NCBI RefSeq assembly: GCF_004912155.1 | Contig: NZ_STGX01000008.1 | Span: 178,034-242,033 of the forward strand | From: Glycomyces paridis | Lineage (GTDB): Bacteria; Actinomycetota; Actinomycetes; Mycobacteriales; Micromonosporaceae | Direction of reading: 5' to 3' | DNA length: 64,000 nucleotides | Shown here: positions 1 through 8,142 of the stretch, in pieces | Layout of the letters: each line of letters begins with the position of its first letter | Position numbering within the stretch: position 1 is the stretch's first letter | The notes under the pieces: generated by a model | The model's input: only the letters and a program-made list of their open reading frames with translations | Databases searched by the model: none | What the model was told of the DNA's origin: nothing | Program-made: the position numbers and the translations under genes

Positions 1-1013
1 AGCGGGGCCATGATGATCGACTGGAGCAGGTAGCTCGTCAGCGACCGCTCGCCGACCGCGGCGAGCGCCCCGGGGACGCCGCGGCGGCCGAAGCCGCGCA
101 GCCGGTGCGCGAGGAGCGCGAAGCCGCAGATGTAGCCGAGCCCGGCGTACATGCCGCCCAGGAGCGTCAGTGCGCTCGCGCCGACCCACAGGTTCTTCGA
201 CGGCTCCCACGCGCCGATGGCGATGAGCGCCACGGGGAGCGCACTGAGGACGTTCACGGCCATGCCGGTGGCGAAGACCTTCTTGAGCTGCGGCAGATGT
301 TCTTCCGGGTGGTCGATCCAGCCCGCGCGCTGGACCCTCATGCCGAGGGCGACGAGCGGCAGGAACATCGCGAGGAAGACGCTCACGAGCATGACCACGA
401 TCGAGGCGGAGGCGCCCATGAGCATCTGGTCGAGGTACGGCGGCAGGTCGCCGAAGGACGGCGGCGCGGCGCTCTCGGTGTAGCTGATCGCCAGGAACGG
501 GAGCCCGACGAGGATGAAGTAGGCCGCGGAGCCCCACATCCACCGCTTCAGCGCCTTGTCGGAGAGGTGCACGAAGAACAGGGCGATGAGGCCGGTGGCG
601 CCGTAGGGGGCGAGGATGTCGCCGTAGAAGAGGAACACGGCGTGGAGGAAGCCGAAGGCGATGAGCCACCACGAGCGGCGGCGCAGGACCTTGCGGACGG
701 CTTTGGCGTCCATGCCGCGCGCGAACATGCGCGAGGCCATGACGGCGATGCCGAAGCCGTAGAGGATCGCGAACATCGGCCGCGAGCGGTCGGCGATGAC
801 GAGCTGCTCGATGAACAGCGCGACGTGGTCGGCGGCCGACTGGCCGGTGTTGTGGTTGTACTGGTCGAGGCCCATGCCCCACAGGTGGATCGGGACGTTC
901 GCGAGGGCGATGAACAGGAGCATCCCGCCGCGGGCGATGTCGGGGGCGAGGGAGCGCTCGGCCTTGGTGATCGAGCCGGGCGGGCCCGCGGGGGCGTAGG
1001 GGGTGTAGGTCAC
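1..1013 (-). CDS. DUF418 (YeiB-like) membrane protein, 3' end outside window
   Basis: The reverse strand is open from a GTG at 1013 to the window edge (337 codons visible, C-terminus missing). The product has many hydrophobic segments and the features of DUF418/YeiB proteins: an early RSLAPDIARGGMLLFIALAN segment, then IADRSRPMFAILYGFG, and a late GERSLTSYLLQSI motif. The family is made of multi-spanning membrane proteins of unsettled function, possibly acyl or metabolite handling. An AGAGGAG ribosome-binding site lies 7 bases before GTG. A 20-bp palindrome sits about 75 bases upstream. Codon use matches its neighbours. Confidence 0.85.
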   Translation of the reverse strand, partial: MTYTPYAPAGPPGSITKAERSLAPDIARGGMLLFIALANVPIHLWGMGLDQYNHNTGQSAADHVALFIEQLVIADRSRPMFAILYGFGIAVMASRMFARGMDAKAVRKVLRRRSWWLIAFGFLHAVFLFYGDILAPYGATGLIALFFVHLSDKALKRWMWGSAAYFILVGLPFLAISYTESAAPPSFGDLPPYLDQMLMGASASIVVMLVSVFLAMFLPLVALGMRVQRAGWIDHPEEHLPQLKKVFATGMAVNVLSALPVALIAIGAWEPSKNLWVGASALTLLGGMYAGLGYICGFALLAHRLRGFGRRGVPGALAAVGERSLTSYLLQSIIMAP

Positions 1014-1087
1014 GACTGACTCCTCTGTGGTCGGTGACGGGTGATTCCGGTTTCCGATGTCAGTCTAAGGAATTCGAGGCCGCTTCA

Positions 1088-1107
1088 CGGTAGTGCGGGC
1101 ACTACCG
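1088..1107. promoter_or_regulatory. 20-bp palindrome upstream of the DUF418 gene, candidate operator
   Basis: CGGTAGTGC and GCACTACCG face each other across GG, a perfect 9-2-9 inverted repeat. On the minus strand a TAGACT -10-like element (1062-1067) lies just downstream, so the palindrome would cover the -35 region of the DUF418 gene. The arms look like a TetR- or MarR-type site. No cognate regulator is in the visible flank. Confidence 0.45.
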
Positions 1108-1268
1108 GGACGTTCGGGCCTCCGGTACCGGGCGTCACCTATGCGAGGGGTCGTCGTGTTCGTGGATTGTCGTACCCTGCGGGTATTTTTGACCCAGGGA
1201 TCCCTTCTCGTGTCCGAATTGTCATAGACCCTCCGAGGCGCTCCGAGACACTCCCGAATCCGAGCGCG

Positions 1269-1305
1269 CCGAAGGGCCCCACCGCTGTGCGGTGGGGCCC
1301 TTCGG
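1269..1305 (-). terminator. strong hairpin downstream of fabF
   Basis: CCGAAGGGCCCCACCGC pairs perfectly with GCGGTGGGGCCCTTCGG around a 3-base loop (17-bp stem). It lies about 80 bases past the fabF stop. No clear T-tract follows, as is common in high-GC actinobacteria. Confidence 0.75.
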
Positions 1306-1336
1306 ATGTCGCGTCTTAGGCCCTTGTGCAGGGCTG

Positions 1337-1400
1337 CCGGTTCACTCCGGGCTACGCCCTCGTGCTGCGCTTCCGGTTCACTCCGGGCTACGCCCTCGTG
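1337..1400. repeat. tandem 28-bp repeat at the fabF 3' end
   Basis: The 28-base unit starting CCGGTTCACTCCGGGCTACG occurs at 1337-1364 and again at 1373-1400 (36-base period). A decayed third copy may start near 1316. The second copy contains the fabF stop codon and last codons, so the repeat is a duplication of the gene's tail into the 3' untranslated region. Confidence 0.85.
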
Positions 1401-2605
1401 AACAGCAACGCCGCATTGTGGCCGCCGAAGCCGAAGGCAGTGTTCATCGCGGCGTTGAGCTCGACCTTGCGGGCCTCGTTCGCGGCCACGTCGAGTTCGA
1501 GCAGCGGGTCGGGCGTGTCCAGGTTGATCGTCGGCGGGATGATCCCGTCGACGATCGCCATGATCGAGGCGATCGACTCGACCGCGCCGGCGCCGCCGAG
1601 CAGGTGCCCGGTCATCGACTTGGTGGCCGTGAGGACCACCGAGTCGCCGAGGACCCGCTTGATGCCCCTGGTCTCCGGGATGTCCCCGGTGGGCGTCGAC
1701 GTCGCGTGGGCGTTGACGTGGCCGACCTCCGAGGCGTCGATCCCGGCCTGCTTGAGCGCGAGCTGCATCGCGCGCCCGCCGCCGGCGCAGTCCGGGTGGG
1801 GCTGGACGATGTCGTAGCCGTCCGAGGTGAGGCCCGCCCCGGCGACGACCGCGTAGATCCTCGCCCCGCGCGCCTCGGCGTGGTCGCGGCGTTCGAGCAC
1901 CAGCGACCCGCCGCCCTCGCCCATGACGAAGCCGTCGCGGTCGACGTCCCACGGGCGCGAGGCCCGAGTCGGGTCGTCGTTGCGGGTGGACAGGGCCTTC
2001 ATCGACGCGAAGCCGGCGATCGGCAGCGGCGCGATGACCGCCTCCGCTCCGCCGGCGATCACGACGTCGGCCCGGCCCGCGCGGATCATGTCCGCGGCCC
2101 AGGAGATCGCCTCGGCTGAGGTGGCGCACGCGCTGGTGGGGGCGTGCACGCCGGCCTGGGCGCCGAACTCCAGGCCGACCACGGCCGCGGGCCCGTTGGG
2201 CATGAGCATGGGCACGGTGAACGGGGAGACCAGGCGGGCGCCCTTCTGCTCCAGGATGTCGTCCTGGTCGAGCAGGGTGGTCGCGCCGCCGATGCCGGAG
2301 CCGAACACGACGCCGAGGCGCTCCTTGTCGAGGTCGTCGCTCAGCCCCGCGTCGTCCCAGGCCTGCTGGGCGGCGATGAGCGCGATCTGCTCGGACCGGT
2401 CGAGGCGCCGCAGCCGAACCCGGGGCAGCACCTCGGCGGGCTCGACGGCCAACTGCGCGGCGATCCGCACAGGGAGCTGCTCGGCCCAGTCCTTGGTGAT
2501 GGGACTGACTCCCGACCTACCAGCGGTGAGTGCTTCCCAGGTCGACGCCACGTCCCCGCCGAGGGGGGTGGTCGCGCCGAGTCCGGTCACGACTACCTCA
2601 GTCAC
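1388..2605 (-). CDS. fabF: 3-oxoacyl-ACP synthase II
   Basis: Elongating ketosynthase of fatty-acid synthase II: it condenses malonyl-ACP with acyl-ACP in the cytosol. The 405-residue product has full family length. The catalytic triad is visible: Cys160 in TSACATSAEA, His300 in NAHATSTPTGD and His334 in TATKSMTGHLLGGAG, with Lys329 before it. It is last in the minus-strand order fabD-fabH-acpP-fabF, and its ATG lies 2 bases after the acpP stop, so it is co-transcribed and probably translationally coupled. The stop codon lies inside a tandem repeat that continues downstream. Confidence 0.97.
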   Translation of the reverse strand: MTEVVVTGLGATTPLGGDVASTWEALTAGRSGVSPITKDWAEQLPVRIAAQLAVEPAEVLPRVRLRRLDRSEQIALIAAQQAWDDAGLSDDLDKERLGVVFGSGIGGATTLLDQDDILEQKGARLVSPFTVPMLMPNGPAAVVGLEFGAQAGVHAPTSACATSAEAISWAADMIRAGRADVVIAGGAEAVIAPLPIAGFASMKALSTRNDDPTRASRPWDVDRDGFVMGEGGGSLVLERRDHAEARGARIYAVVAGAGLTSDGYDIVQPHPDCAGGGRAMQLALKQAGIDASEVGHVNAHATSTPTGDIPETRGIKRVLGDSVVLTATKSMTGHLLGGAGAVESIASIMAIVDGIIPPTINLDTPDPLLELDVAANEARKVELNAAMNTAFGFGGHNAALLFTRA

Positions 2606-2607
2606 AT

Positions 2608-2850
2608 TTAGCCCTTTTCGATGTAGGAGACGGCGTCGCCGACGGTCTTCAGGTTGGCGACCTCGTCATCGGGGATCTTGACGCCGAACTTCTCCTCGGC
2701 GGCGACGACGACCTCGACCATGGCGAGCGAGTCGACGTCCAGGTCGTCCGTGAAGGACTTGCCGTCGGCGACGTCGTCGGGGTTGACGCCCGCGACCTCT
2801 TCGAGAATGTCGGACAGGCCTTCGCGGATCTCGTCACGGGACAGAGCCAT
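2608..2850 (-). CDS. acpP: acyl carrier protein
   Basis: An 80-residue acidic carrier protein that holds the growing acyl chain on a 4'-phosphopantetheine arm. The attachment site is Ser41 in the motif DDLDVDSLAMVE. The ATG at 2850 follows a GAGAGGA ribosome-binding site, 20 bases after the fabH stop. The same frame is open further upstream inside fabH, but homology and the ribosome-binding site fix the start here. It lies between fabH and fabF, the usual place in actinobacterial fatty-acid clusters. Confidence 0.97.
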   Translation of the reverse strand: MALSRDEIREGLSDILEEVAGVNPDDVADGKSFTDDLDVDSLAMVEVVVAAEEKFGVKIPDDEVANLKTVGDAVSYIEKG

Positions 2851-2870
2851 GATGTATTTCCTCTCGATAG

Positions 2871-3824
2871 TTACGGGCAGCGGATGACCTGCCCGGCGTA
2901 GGTGAGCCCGCCGCCGAATCCGAACAGGAGGATCGGGGCGCCGGAGGCCACCTTGCCACTTTGGACCAACTTCGACAGCGCCAGCGGCACCGATGCCGCC
3001 GACGTGTTGCCGGAGTAGACGATGTCCTCGGCGACGATGCAGTCGTCGCTGAAGTCGAGGCGCTTGGCGATGCCCTGGATGATCCGCAGGTTCGCCTGGT
3101 GCGGCACGAAGGCCGCCAGTTCCGAGATCTTGACGTCGGCCCGCTCGGCGACCTTCTCGATGAGCGGGGCCAGCTGGGTCGTCGCCCAGCGGAAGACCGT
3201 CTGACCGGCCTGTTTGATGAAGGGGACGTCCTCCTCGATGCGGATGACGTCGCTCATCGACGGCTCCGAGCCCCACACGACCGGGCTGATCGCCAGCTTC
3301 GGGTCGTCGGTGCCCTCCACGACCACCGCGCCCGCGCCGTCGCCGAAGAGCACGCACGAGGTGCGGTCCTCCCAGTCGGTGACGGCCGTGAGCTTCTCGG
3401 CGCCGATCACGATGGCGCGCTTGGCGGAGCCGATGCGGATCGCCATGTCGGCCTGGGCGAGGGCGTATTCGAAGCCCGAGCAGGCGGTGTTGACGTCGAT
3501 GGCCGCGGGCACGGAGAGGCCGAGGGCGTCGGCGACGCGGCAGGCGGTGTTGGGGCACATGTCCTTGGCCGAGACGGTGGCGACGATGACCATGTCGATG
3601 TCCTCGGGCCCGTAGCCGGAGTTCGCGAGGGCCTGCCGGGCGGCGTGGATCGCCATGTCGGCGACCTTCTCGTCGTCGGCGGCGATGCGCCGCTCCTTGA
3701 TGCCGACGCGCGAGACGATCCACTCGTCGTTCGTGTCGACGATCTTGGCGAGGTCGTCGTTGGTGAGTACCTTCTCCGGCTGGTAGTGGCCGACGCTGAC
3801 GACGCGTGATCCGTTGACGCTCAC
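2871..3824 (-). CDS. fabH: 3-oxoacyl-ACP synthase III
   Basis: Initiating ketosynthase that condenses an acyl-CoA primer with malonyl-ACP. The 317-residue product shows the Cys-His-Asn triad: Cys115 in NTACSGFEYA, His242 in VPHQANLRI and Asn273 in YSGNTSAASVP. It starts at GTG 3824, where GTGA overlaps the fabD stop by 4 bases; an AAGGAG site lies in the fabD tail. The overlap indicates coupled translation. In relatives this enzyme sets the straight- versus branched-chain starter choice, which cannot be read from sequence here. Confidence 0.96.
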   Translation of the reverse strand: MSVNGSRVVSVGHYQPEKVLTNDDLAKIVDTNDEWIVSRVGIKERRIAADDEKVADMAIHAARQALANSGYGPEDIDMVIVATVSAKDMCPNTACRVADALGLSVPAAIDVNTACSGFEYALAQADMAIRIGSAKRAIVIGAEKLTAVTDWEDRTSCVLFGDGAGAVVVEGTDDPKLAISPVVWGSEPSMSDVIRIEEDVPFIKQAGQTVFRWATTQLAPLIEKVAERADVKISELAAFVPHQANLRIIQGIAKRLDFSDDCIVAEDIVYSGNTSAASVPLALSKLVQSGKVASGAPILLFGFGGGLTYAGQVIRCP

Positions 3825-4756
3825 TCGACTCCTTCGTTCTTCTCGGCCTCGGCGGCCATACCGTACTCGGCCGCGAGCGCGAGCTCGTCGGGAGTGTTCA
3901 CGTTGAGTCGGTCGACGCCTTTGAGCGCGCGCTTGGCGAGCCCTGTGAGCGTGCCCGCGGGGGGCAGCTCGATGACGGTCGTGACGCCCAGTTCTCCAAG
4001 CGTACTCATGCAGGCGTCCCACCTGACCGGTGAGGTGACCTGCGCCACCAGTTGCCGCAAGGCGGCGGCGCCGCCGGTCACGGGCCTGCCGTCGCGGTTG
4101 GACAGGAGCGTCCGCTCGGGGTCGGCGACGGCGATGTCCGCGGCGACGGCTTCGAGGGCCTCCTGGGCGGGGGCCATGTGCGGGGTGTGGAACGCGCCGG
4201 CGACCTTGAGCGGGATGATCCGGGCCTTCGCGGGCGGGTTCCCGGTGAGCTTCTCGATCGCGGCCACCGGTCCGGCGGCGACGATCTGGCCCGCGCCGTT
4301 GCGGTTGGCGGGCCACGCGCCGGCCGACTCGATCGCGGCGAGGACCTCGTCCTCGGCCCCGCCGAGGACGGCGGCCATCGTGGTCGGCTCGATGTCGCAG
4401 GCCGCGGCCATCTCGCGGCCGCGCACGGCGGCGAGGCGGACGGCGGCGTCGGGGGTGAGGACCCCGGCGAGCGCGAGCGCGGTGAGCTCGCCGACGGAGT
4501 GCCCGGCGACGACGGCGGCGGCCGAGACCGGCAGGTACTCGGCGGCGAGCAGGCCGGCGGCGACGAGCAGCGGCTGCGTGTTGGCGGTGTCGGTGATCTC
4601 GTCCTGGCCGGCCTCGGTGCCGAGGCGGACGAGGTCGAGGCCGATGAGTTCGGACCAGCCGCGGAGGCGGGCCTCGGCGGCGGGGTCGTGTTCGATCCAC
4701 GGCGTCAGGAACCCGGGCTTCTGGGAGCCCTGCCCGGGAGCGAGAATGGCAAGCAC
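3821..4756 (-). CDS. fabD: malonyl-CoA:ACP malonyltransferase
   Basis: It loads malonyl units onto the acyl carrier protein. The 311-residue product has the nucleophile Ser87 in AGHSVGELTAL, His190 in VAGAFHTPHM and an early GQGSQ motif, all typical of FabD. It is the first enzyme gene of the cluster and starts at ATG 4756. The 93-base gap to the upstream regulator gene contains a TTGACA hexamer and a 17-bp inverted repeat, so the enzyme genes probably have their own promoter. Confidence 0.96.
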   Translation of the reverse strand: MLAILAPGQGSQKPGFLTPWIEHDPAAEARLRGWSELIGLDLVRLGTEAGQDEITDTANTQPLLVAAGLLAAEYLPVSAAAVVAGHSVGELTALALAGVLTPDAAVRLAAVRGREMAAACDIEPTTMAAVLGGAEDEVLAAIESAGAWPANRNGAGQIVAAGPVAAIEKLTGNPPAKARIIPLKVAGAFHTPHMAPAQEALEAVAADIAVADPERTLLSNRDGRPVTGGAAALRQLVAQVTSPVRWDACMSTLGELGVTTVIELPPAGTLTGLAKRALKGVDRLNVNTPDELALAAEYGMAAEAEKNEGVE

Positions 4757-4823
4757 ACTATGACTTTCGCATCGGCGACACGGGATACGGGAGCAGTCAG
4801 GGGACTGAATGCCCGCGCAGTTC

Positions 4824-4840
4824 TTGTAGGGAATCTACAA
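4824..4840. promoter_or_regulatory. inverted repeat in the fabD promoter, candidate FasR site
   Basis: TTGTAG and CTACAA form a perfect 6-5-6 repeat between the regulator stop and fabD. On the minus strand it lies 18 bases after TTGACA (4848-4853) and so overlaps the expected -10 region. Assignment to the adjacent PucR-type regulator is inferred from position. Confidence 0.45.
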
Positions 4841-4849
4841 CACTCATTG

Positions 4850-6019
4850 TCAACTGCGAGAACGCCGGGTTGCCGGGGCGTTCTCCAGGCGCCCTATGGT
4901 CAACCCCACACGGAGGACGAAGGCCTCATGTGGATCGGTGGGGGAGAAACCGGTCACCTCTTGGATGCGGCGGAGGCGGTAGCGGACCGTGTTCGGGTGG
5001 ACGTACAGCTCGCGGGCGGTGCCCTCCAGGACGCCGCCGGAGGCGATGAACGCGTCCATGGTCTCCAGCAGCTCCCCGCCGGCGCGGCGCAGCGTCATGA
5101 ACACGCCCTCGCGCAGGCCCTGGCGGGCCGCCTCGTCCCCGGCGATGGCCCGCTCGGGCAGCAGCTGGGTCGCGGTGGTGGGGCGTGGGGCGTCCGGCCA
5201 CGCGGGCGCGGCCCGGTGCCCGGCCACGGCCGCCAGCGCCGAGGAGGACGCCTCGGCGAGTCCGGTCACGGTGGGGCCCACGACGATCGGGCCGTCGCCG
5301 AACTGGCCGGTGAGCTTCTCGACGATCTCGACCGGTTCTTTGACGCCGCCGAGGAGGAGCACGAGGCGGGCGCCGTGGACGCCGGCGAGGATGTCCAGGC
5401 CCAGGCGCCGGGCGGCGCGCTGGACCGAGTGCAGGACCAGGGTCGCCTCGCCGCCGGGGGTGGCGCCGCAGACGACGGTGATGGTCTGCGTCTCGGACCA
5501 GCCGAGGGCGGCGGCGCGGCTGATGAGCTCGTCGGAGTTGTCGCCGCGCAGGAGCGCGTCGACGAGCATCGCCTGGAGGCGGGCGTCCCAGGCGCCGCGG
5601 GTCTCGGCGGCGCGGGCGTAGACGCGGGCGGCGGCGAAGGCGATCTCGCGGCTGAAGCGCAGGACCGATTCGCGCAGCTGGTCCACTTCGCCGTCGGCGG
5701 CGAGCTGGGGGACCTGCTCTTCGACGACGTCGATGACGACCTGGATGAGGGCGACGGTGTGCTGGAGGCTGATGGCGCGGGCGAGTTCGACGGGGGCGGC
5801 CTCGAAGACCATGTCGGAGGAGCCGAGGTCGTCGCCGGAGTTGCGCAGCCATTCGACGAACTGGCGCACCCCGGCCTGCGCGACGAGGGTCACCATCGAG
5901 CGCTGCTCGGCGGGCAGGTCGCGGAACCAGGTGAGGCGTTCGTCCATCCGGGTGAGCGACTGGGTCGTCAGCGCCGACGAGGAGCGTTCGATGTTCTGAA
6001 TGGTCGTGGCCAGGTCCAT
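4850..6019 (-). CDS. fasR: PucR-type transcriptional regulator of fatty-acid synthesis
   Basis: A 389-residue protein with a helical N-terminal region, a central GGDEF-like/CdaR-like region and a C-terminal PucR helix-turn-helix (GTARELYVHPNTVRYRLRRI, about residues 345-365). In Streptomyces the gene directly before fabD-fabH-acpP-fabF encodes FasR, a PucR-like activator of that operon. Position, orientation and domain match here, so FasR is the likely identity. It starts at ATG 6019 without a clear Shine-Dalgarno; a CTATAG element 4-9 bases upstream hints at a very short leader. Confidence 0.85.
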   Translation of the reverse strand: MDLATTIQNIERSSSALTTQSLTRMDERLTWFRDLPAEQRSMVTLVAQAGVRQFVEWLRNSGDDLGSSDMVFEAAPVELARAISLQHTVALIQVVIDVVEEQVPQLAADGEVDQLRESVLRFSREIAFAAARVYARAAETRGAWDARLQAMLVDALLRGDNSDELISRAAALGWSETQTITVVCGATPGGEATLVLHSVQRAARRLGLDILAGVHGARLVLLLGGVKEPVEIVEKLTGQFGDGPIVVGPTVTGLAEASSSALAAVAGHRAAPAWPDAPRPTTATQLLPERAIAGDEAARQGLREGVFMTLRRAGGELLETMDAFIASGGVLEGTARELYVHPNTVRYRLRRIQEVTGFSPTDPHEAFVLRVGLTIGRLENAPATRRSRS

Positions 6020-6135
6020 GCCCTATAGCCTGCCAGACGTGGCGCGCGCCGCGCACCGACGTCGGACGGAATAGCGGTGCCGCCACTACTGTTGCCCGGA
6101 AGAGGACCGAGAAGCGACGACAGAGAGGCGGCCCC

Positions 6136-6507
6136 ATGGCCACGGTTGAGCTGACCAAGGACAACTTCGAGGAGACCGTCACCGGGAACGGCATCGTCCT
6201 GGTGGACTGGTGGGCCGACTGGTGCGGACCGTGCAAGATGTTCGCGCCGACCTTCGAGAAGGCCAGCGAGGAGCACACCGACGTCGTCTTCGGGAAGATC
6301 GACACCGAGGACCAGCGGGAGCTGTCGGCCGAGGCGGGGATCCAGTCGATCCCGACCCTCATGGCCTTCCGCGACGGCATCCTCCTGTACAGCCAGCCCG
6401 GGGCGCTCCCGCCGGCCGCGCTGGCGGAGGTCATCGGGAAGGTGAAGGAGCTCGACATGGACGAGGTCCGCAAGCAGATCGAGGCCGAAGAGGCCGAAGA
6501 GGCCTAG
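6136..6507 (+). CDS. thioredoxin
   Basis: A 123-residue cytosolic thioredoxin for disulfide reduction. The active site WCGPC (Cys30, Cys33) is preceded by DWWADWC, and the cis-proline is in SIPTL (Pro73). An acidic tail (EAEEAEEA) extends beyond the usual fold. GAGAGG lies upstream of ATG, and a TACTGT -10-like element is at 6087-6092. It is divergent from fasR and is followed by a clear intrinsic terminator, so it is probably monocistronic. Confidence 0.95.
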   Translation: MATVELTKDNFEETVTGNGIVLVDWWADWCGPCKMFAPTFEKASEEHTDVVFGKIDTEDQRELSAEAGIQSIPTLMAFRDGILLYSQPGALPPAALAEVIGKVKELDMDEVRKQIEAEEAEEA

Positions 6508-6520
6508 TGCCGAGACTTCG

Positions 6521-6559
6521 AGGGGCCGGGCGCGTTTTGGACGCGCCCGGCCTCTTTTG
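6521..6559 (+). terminator. intrinsic terminator of the thioredoxin gene
   Basis: GGCCGGGCGCG pairs with CGCGCCCGGCC (11 bp) around a T-rich 7-base loop and is followed by TCTTTTGT. It is a classic stem plus T-tract 15 bases after the stop. Confidence 0.9.
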
Positions 6560-6630
6560 TCCTGTCTCGAACCGTGTTAGGTTGCTTTTCGGGTTGGGAG
6601 CCGAGTAGCCGCACGTCGAGGAGGTCCGCT

Positions 6631-8085
6631 GTGCCGGCCGACCGCGTCCCCCCGCTCCGCGGACCTGGTCCGCGCCCCGACCTGCCGGTCGCGGCCCGCA
6701 GGGCCCTCGCCGGGGTCCACGTCCTCTCCTCGGTCCTGTGGCTCGCCTACATGGCGTTCGTGCTGACGCTGTGCCTGTGGGTCCGCTTCAGCGCCGATCC
6801 GGACGCCGCCGCGGCGGCCTGGACCGTCCTGGGGCTCTTCAACGACCTCGGCGTGGGCGCGGTGTCGTTCGCGGCGCTGGCGACCGGCGTGGCGCTCGGG
6901 GCGACCGGTCCGCTCGGGGTGGTGCGCCACCGGTGGGTGGCCGCGAAGCTCGCCGTCACCGCCGCCGTGATCACCGGCGGCCTCGTCTTCCTGCGCCCCA
7001 GCGTGATCGCCTTGACCTCCAGTCCGCACCCGGGCGGCGCGTACGCGGTGCTCGGCGTGGGGACCGCGCTCGGCACGGCGCTGCTGGTGTTCGCCGCGGT
7101 CCTGTCGTACGCCCGGCCGTGGGGCCCGTTCCGGCGGGTCGCCGAGCGGCCGGTGGCCGACGACCGCTTCGCGGTGCGGGTGCGGCGGGTCGTGCCGGTC
7201 GCCGAAGGCGTGCACTCGATCGACCTCGTCGGCGTCCACGGTCGCCTCCTGCCGCCGTTCGAGGCCGGCGCCCACATCGAGATCGAGCTGCCCTCGGGCC
7301 TGGTGCGCCACTACTCGCTGTGCTCGCGCCCGACCGACCGGCTCGGGTACCGGATCGCGGTGCGGCGCGACGACGCCGGGCGCGGGGGCTCGCGCGAGGT
7401 GCACCGGCTGCGCCCCGGCGACCTGGTGCGGATCTCCCGGCCGCGCAACATGTTCCCGCTGAGCCTGCACCCGACGTACCTGTTCGTCGCCGGCGGCATC
7501 GGCATCACCCCGATCGTGGCGATGGTCCTCCAGGTCGACCACGCCGGGATGCCGTGGCGCCTGGTCTACACCGGGCGCGACCGCGCCACGATGGCCTTCG
7601 CCGACCAGCTCGCCACCACTTGGCCGGCGAACGTCGTGCTCTACCCGACCGCGGCGTTCGGGCGCCCCAACCTCGTCGCCGAGGTCGCCGACCTGTCCGA
7701 CGGCACCGGGATCTACGCGTGCGGGCCCGCGCCGCTGCTGGACGCGCTCGCCGACACCGTCCACCGCGTCGCCCCGCACCTGGAGTTGCACACCGAGCGG
7801 TTCGCCCCCGGCACCGTCCGCGAGCCCTTCGAGCTGCACGCCAAGCGCAGCGCCGCCGCCGTGACCGTGGGCGCCGACCGCAGCGCCCTCGCCGCGCTGG
7901 CCGACGCGGGCGTGGAGGTTCCCTCGGACTGCGAGATCGGGGTGTGCGGGACCTGCCGCCTGCGCGTGGTCGAGGGTCGCCCCGAGAACCCCTCGCACGT
8001 GCCGCTCGCGGTGGCACCGGACGGCTCGCCCCTGTTCTACCCGTGCGTCGGCCGCGCGGCGGGACGCCTCGTCGTCGACGCGTGA
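6631..8085 (+). CDS. membrane-anchored flavin reductase with C-terminal 2Fe-2S domain
   Basis: The 484-residue product has three parts. Residues about 25-175 hold four hydrophobic segments. Residues about 190-385 form a ferredoxin-NADP reductase fold, with flavin-binding RHYSLCSRP and nucleotide-binding GGIGITPIVAM. The end is a plant-type 2Fe-2S domain, with cysteines in SDCEIGVCGTC and LFYPCVG. The last two domains resemble phthalate/vanillate dioxygenase reductases, which pass electrons from NAD(P)H to an oxygenase; the membrane part is unusual for them. GTG 6631 is chosen because GAGGAGG lies 6 bases upstream; an in-frame upstream start at 6574 would lie beside the preceding terminator. 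No partner oxygenase is adjacent, so the acceptor is unknown. Confidence 0.8.
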   Translation: MPADRVPPLRGPGPRPDLPVAARRALAGVHVLSSVLWLAYMAFVLTLCLWVRFSADPDAAAAAWTVLGLFNDLGVGAVSFAALATGVALGATGPLGVVRHRWVAAKLAVTAAVITGGLVFLRPSVIALTSSPHPGGAYAVLGVGTALGTALLVFAAVLSYARPWGPFRRVAERPVADDRFAVRVRRVVPVAEGVHSIDLVGVHGRLLPPFEAGAHIEIELPSGLVRHYSLCSRPTDRLGYRIAVRRDDAGRGGSREVHRLRPGDLVRISRPRNMFPLSLHPTYLFVAGGIGITPIVAMVLQVDHAGMPWRLVYTGRDRATMAFADQLATTWPANVVLYPTAAFGRPNLVAEVADLSDGTGIYACGPAPLLDALADTVHRVAPHLELHTERFAPGTVREPFELHAKRSAAAVTVGADRSALAALADAGVEVPSDCEIGVCGTCRLRVVEGRPENPSHVPLAVAPDGSPLFYPCVGRAAGRLVVDA

Positions 8086-8095
8086 GGGACGGCGA

Positions 8096-8126
8096 AGGGG
8101 CCGGAGAGCATCGCTCCCCGGCCCCT
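8096..8126. terminator. bidirectional terminator between convergent genes
   Basis: AGGGGCCGG pairs with CCGGCCCCT, with an inner GAGC/GCTC stem after one mismatch. It lies between the reductase stop and the aceE stop, which face each other. Confidence 0.75.
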
Positions 8127-8142
8127 GATCGCTCTGCGGTGT

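Larger units (their letters stand above)
1014..1387. other. intergenic region between fabF and the DUF418 gene
   Basis: This 374-base gap holds the palindrome at 1088-1107, the terminator at 1269-1305 and the tandem repeat at 1337-1400. Nothing else coding was seen; open frames here lack a ribosome-binding site. Confidence 0.7.

Noticed and set aside
1337-1400. Direct repeats that might suggest a CRISPR array
   Set aside because: Only two full copies with 8 bases between, overlapping a gene end; no spacers and no cas genes.
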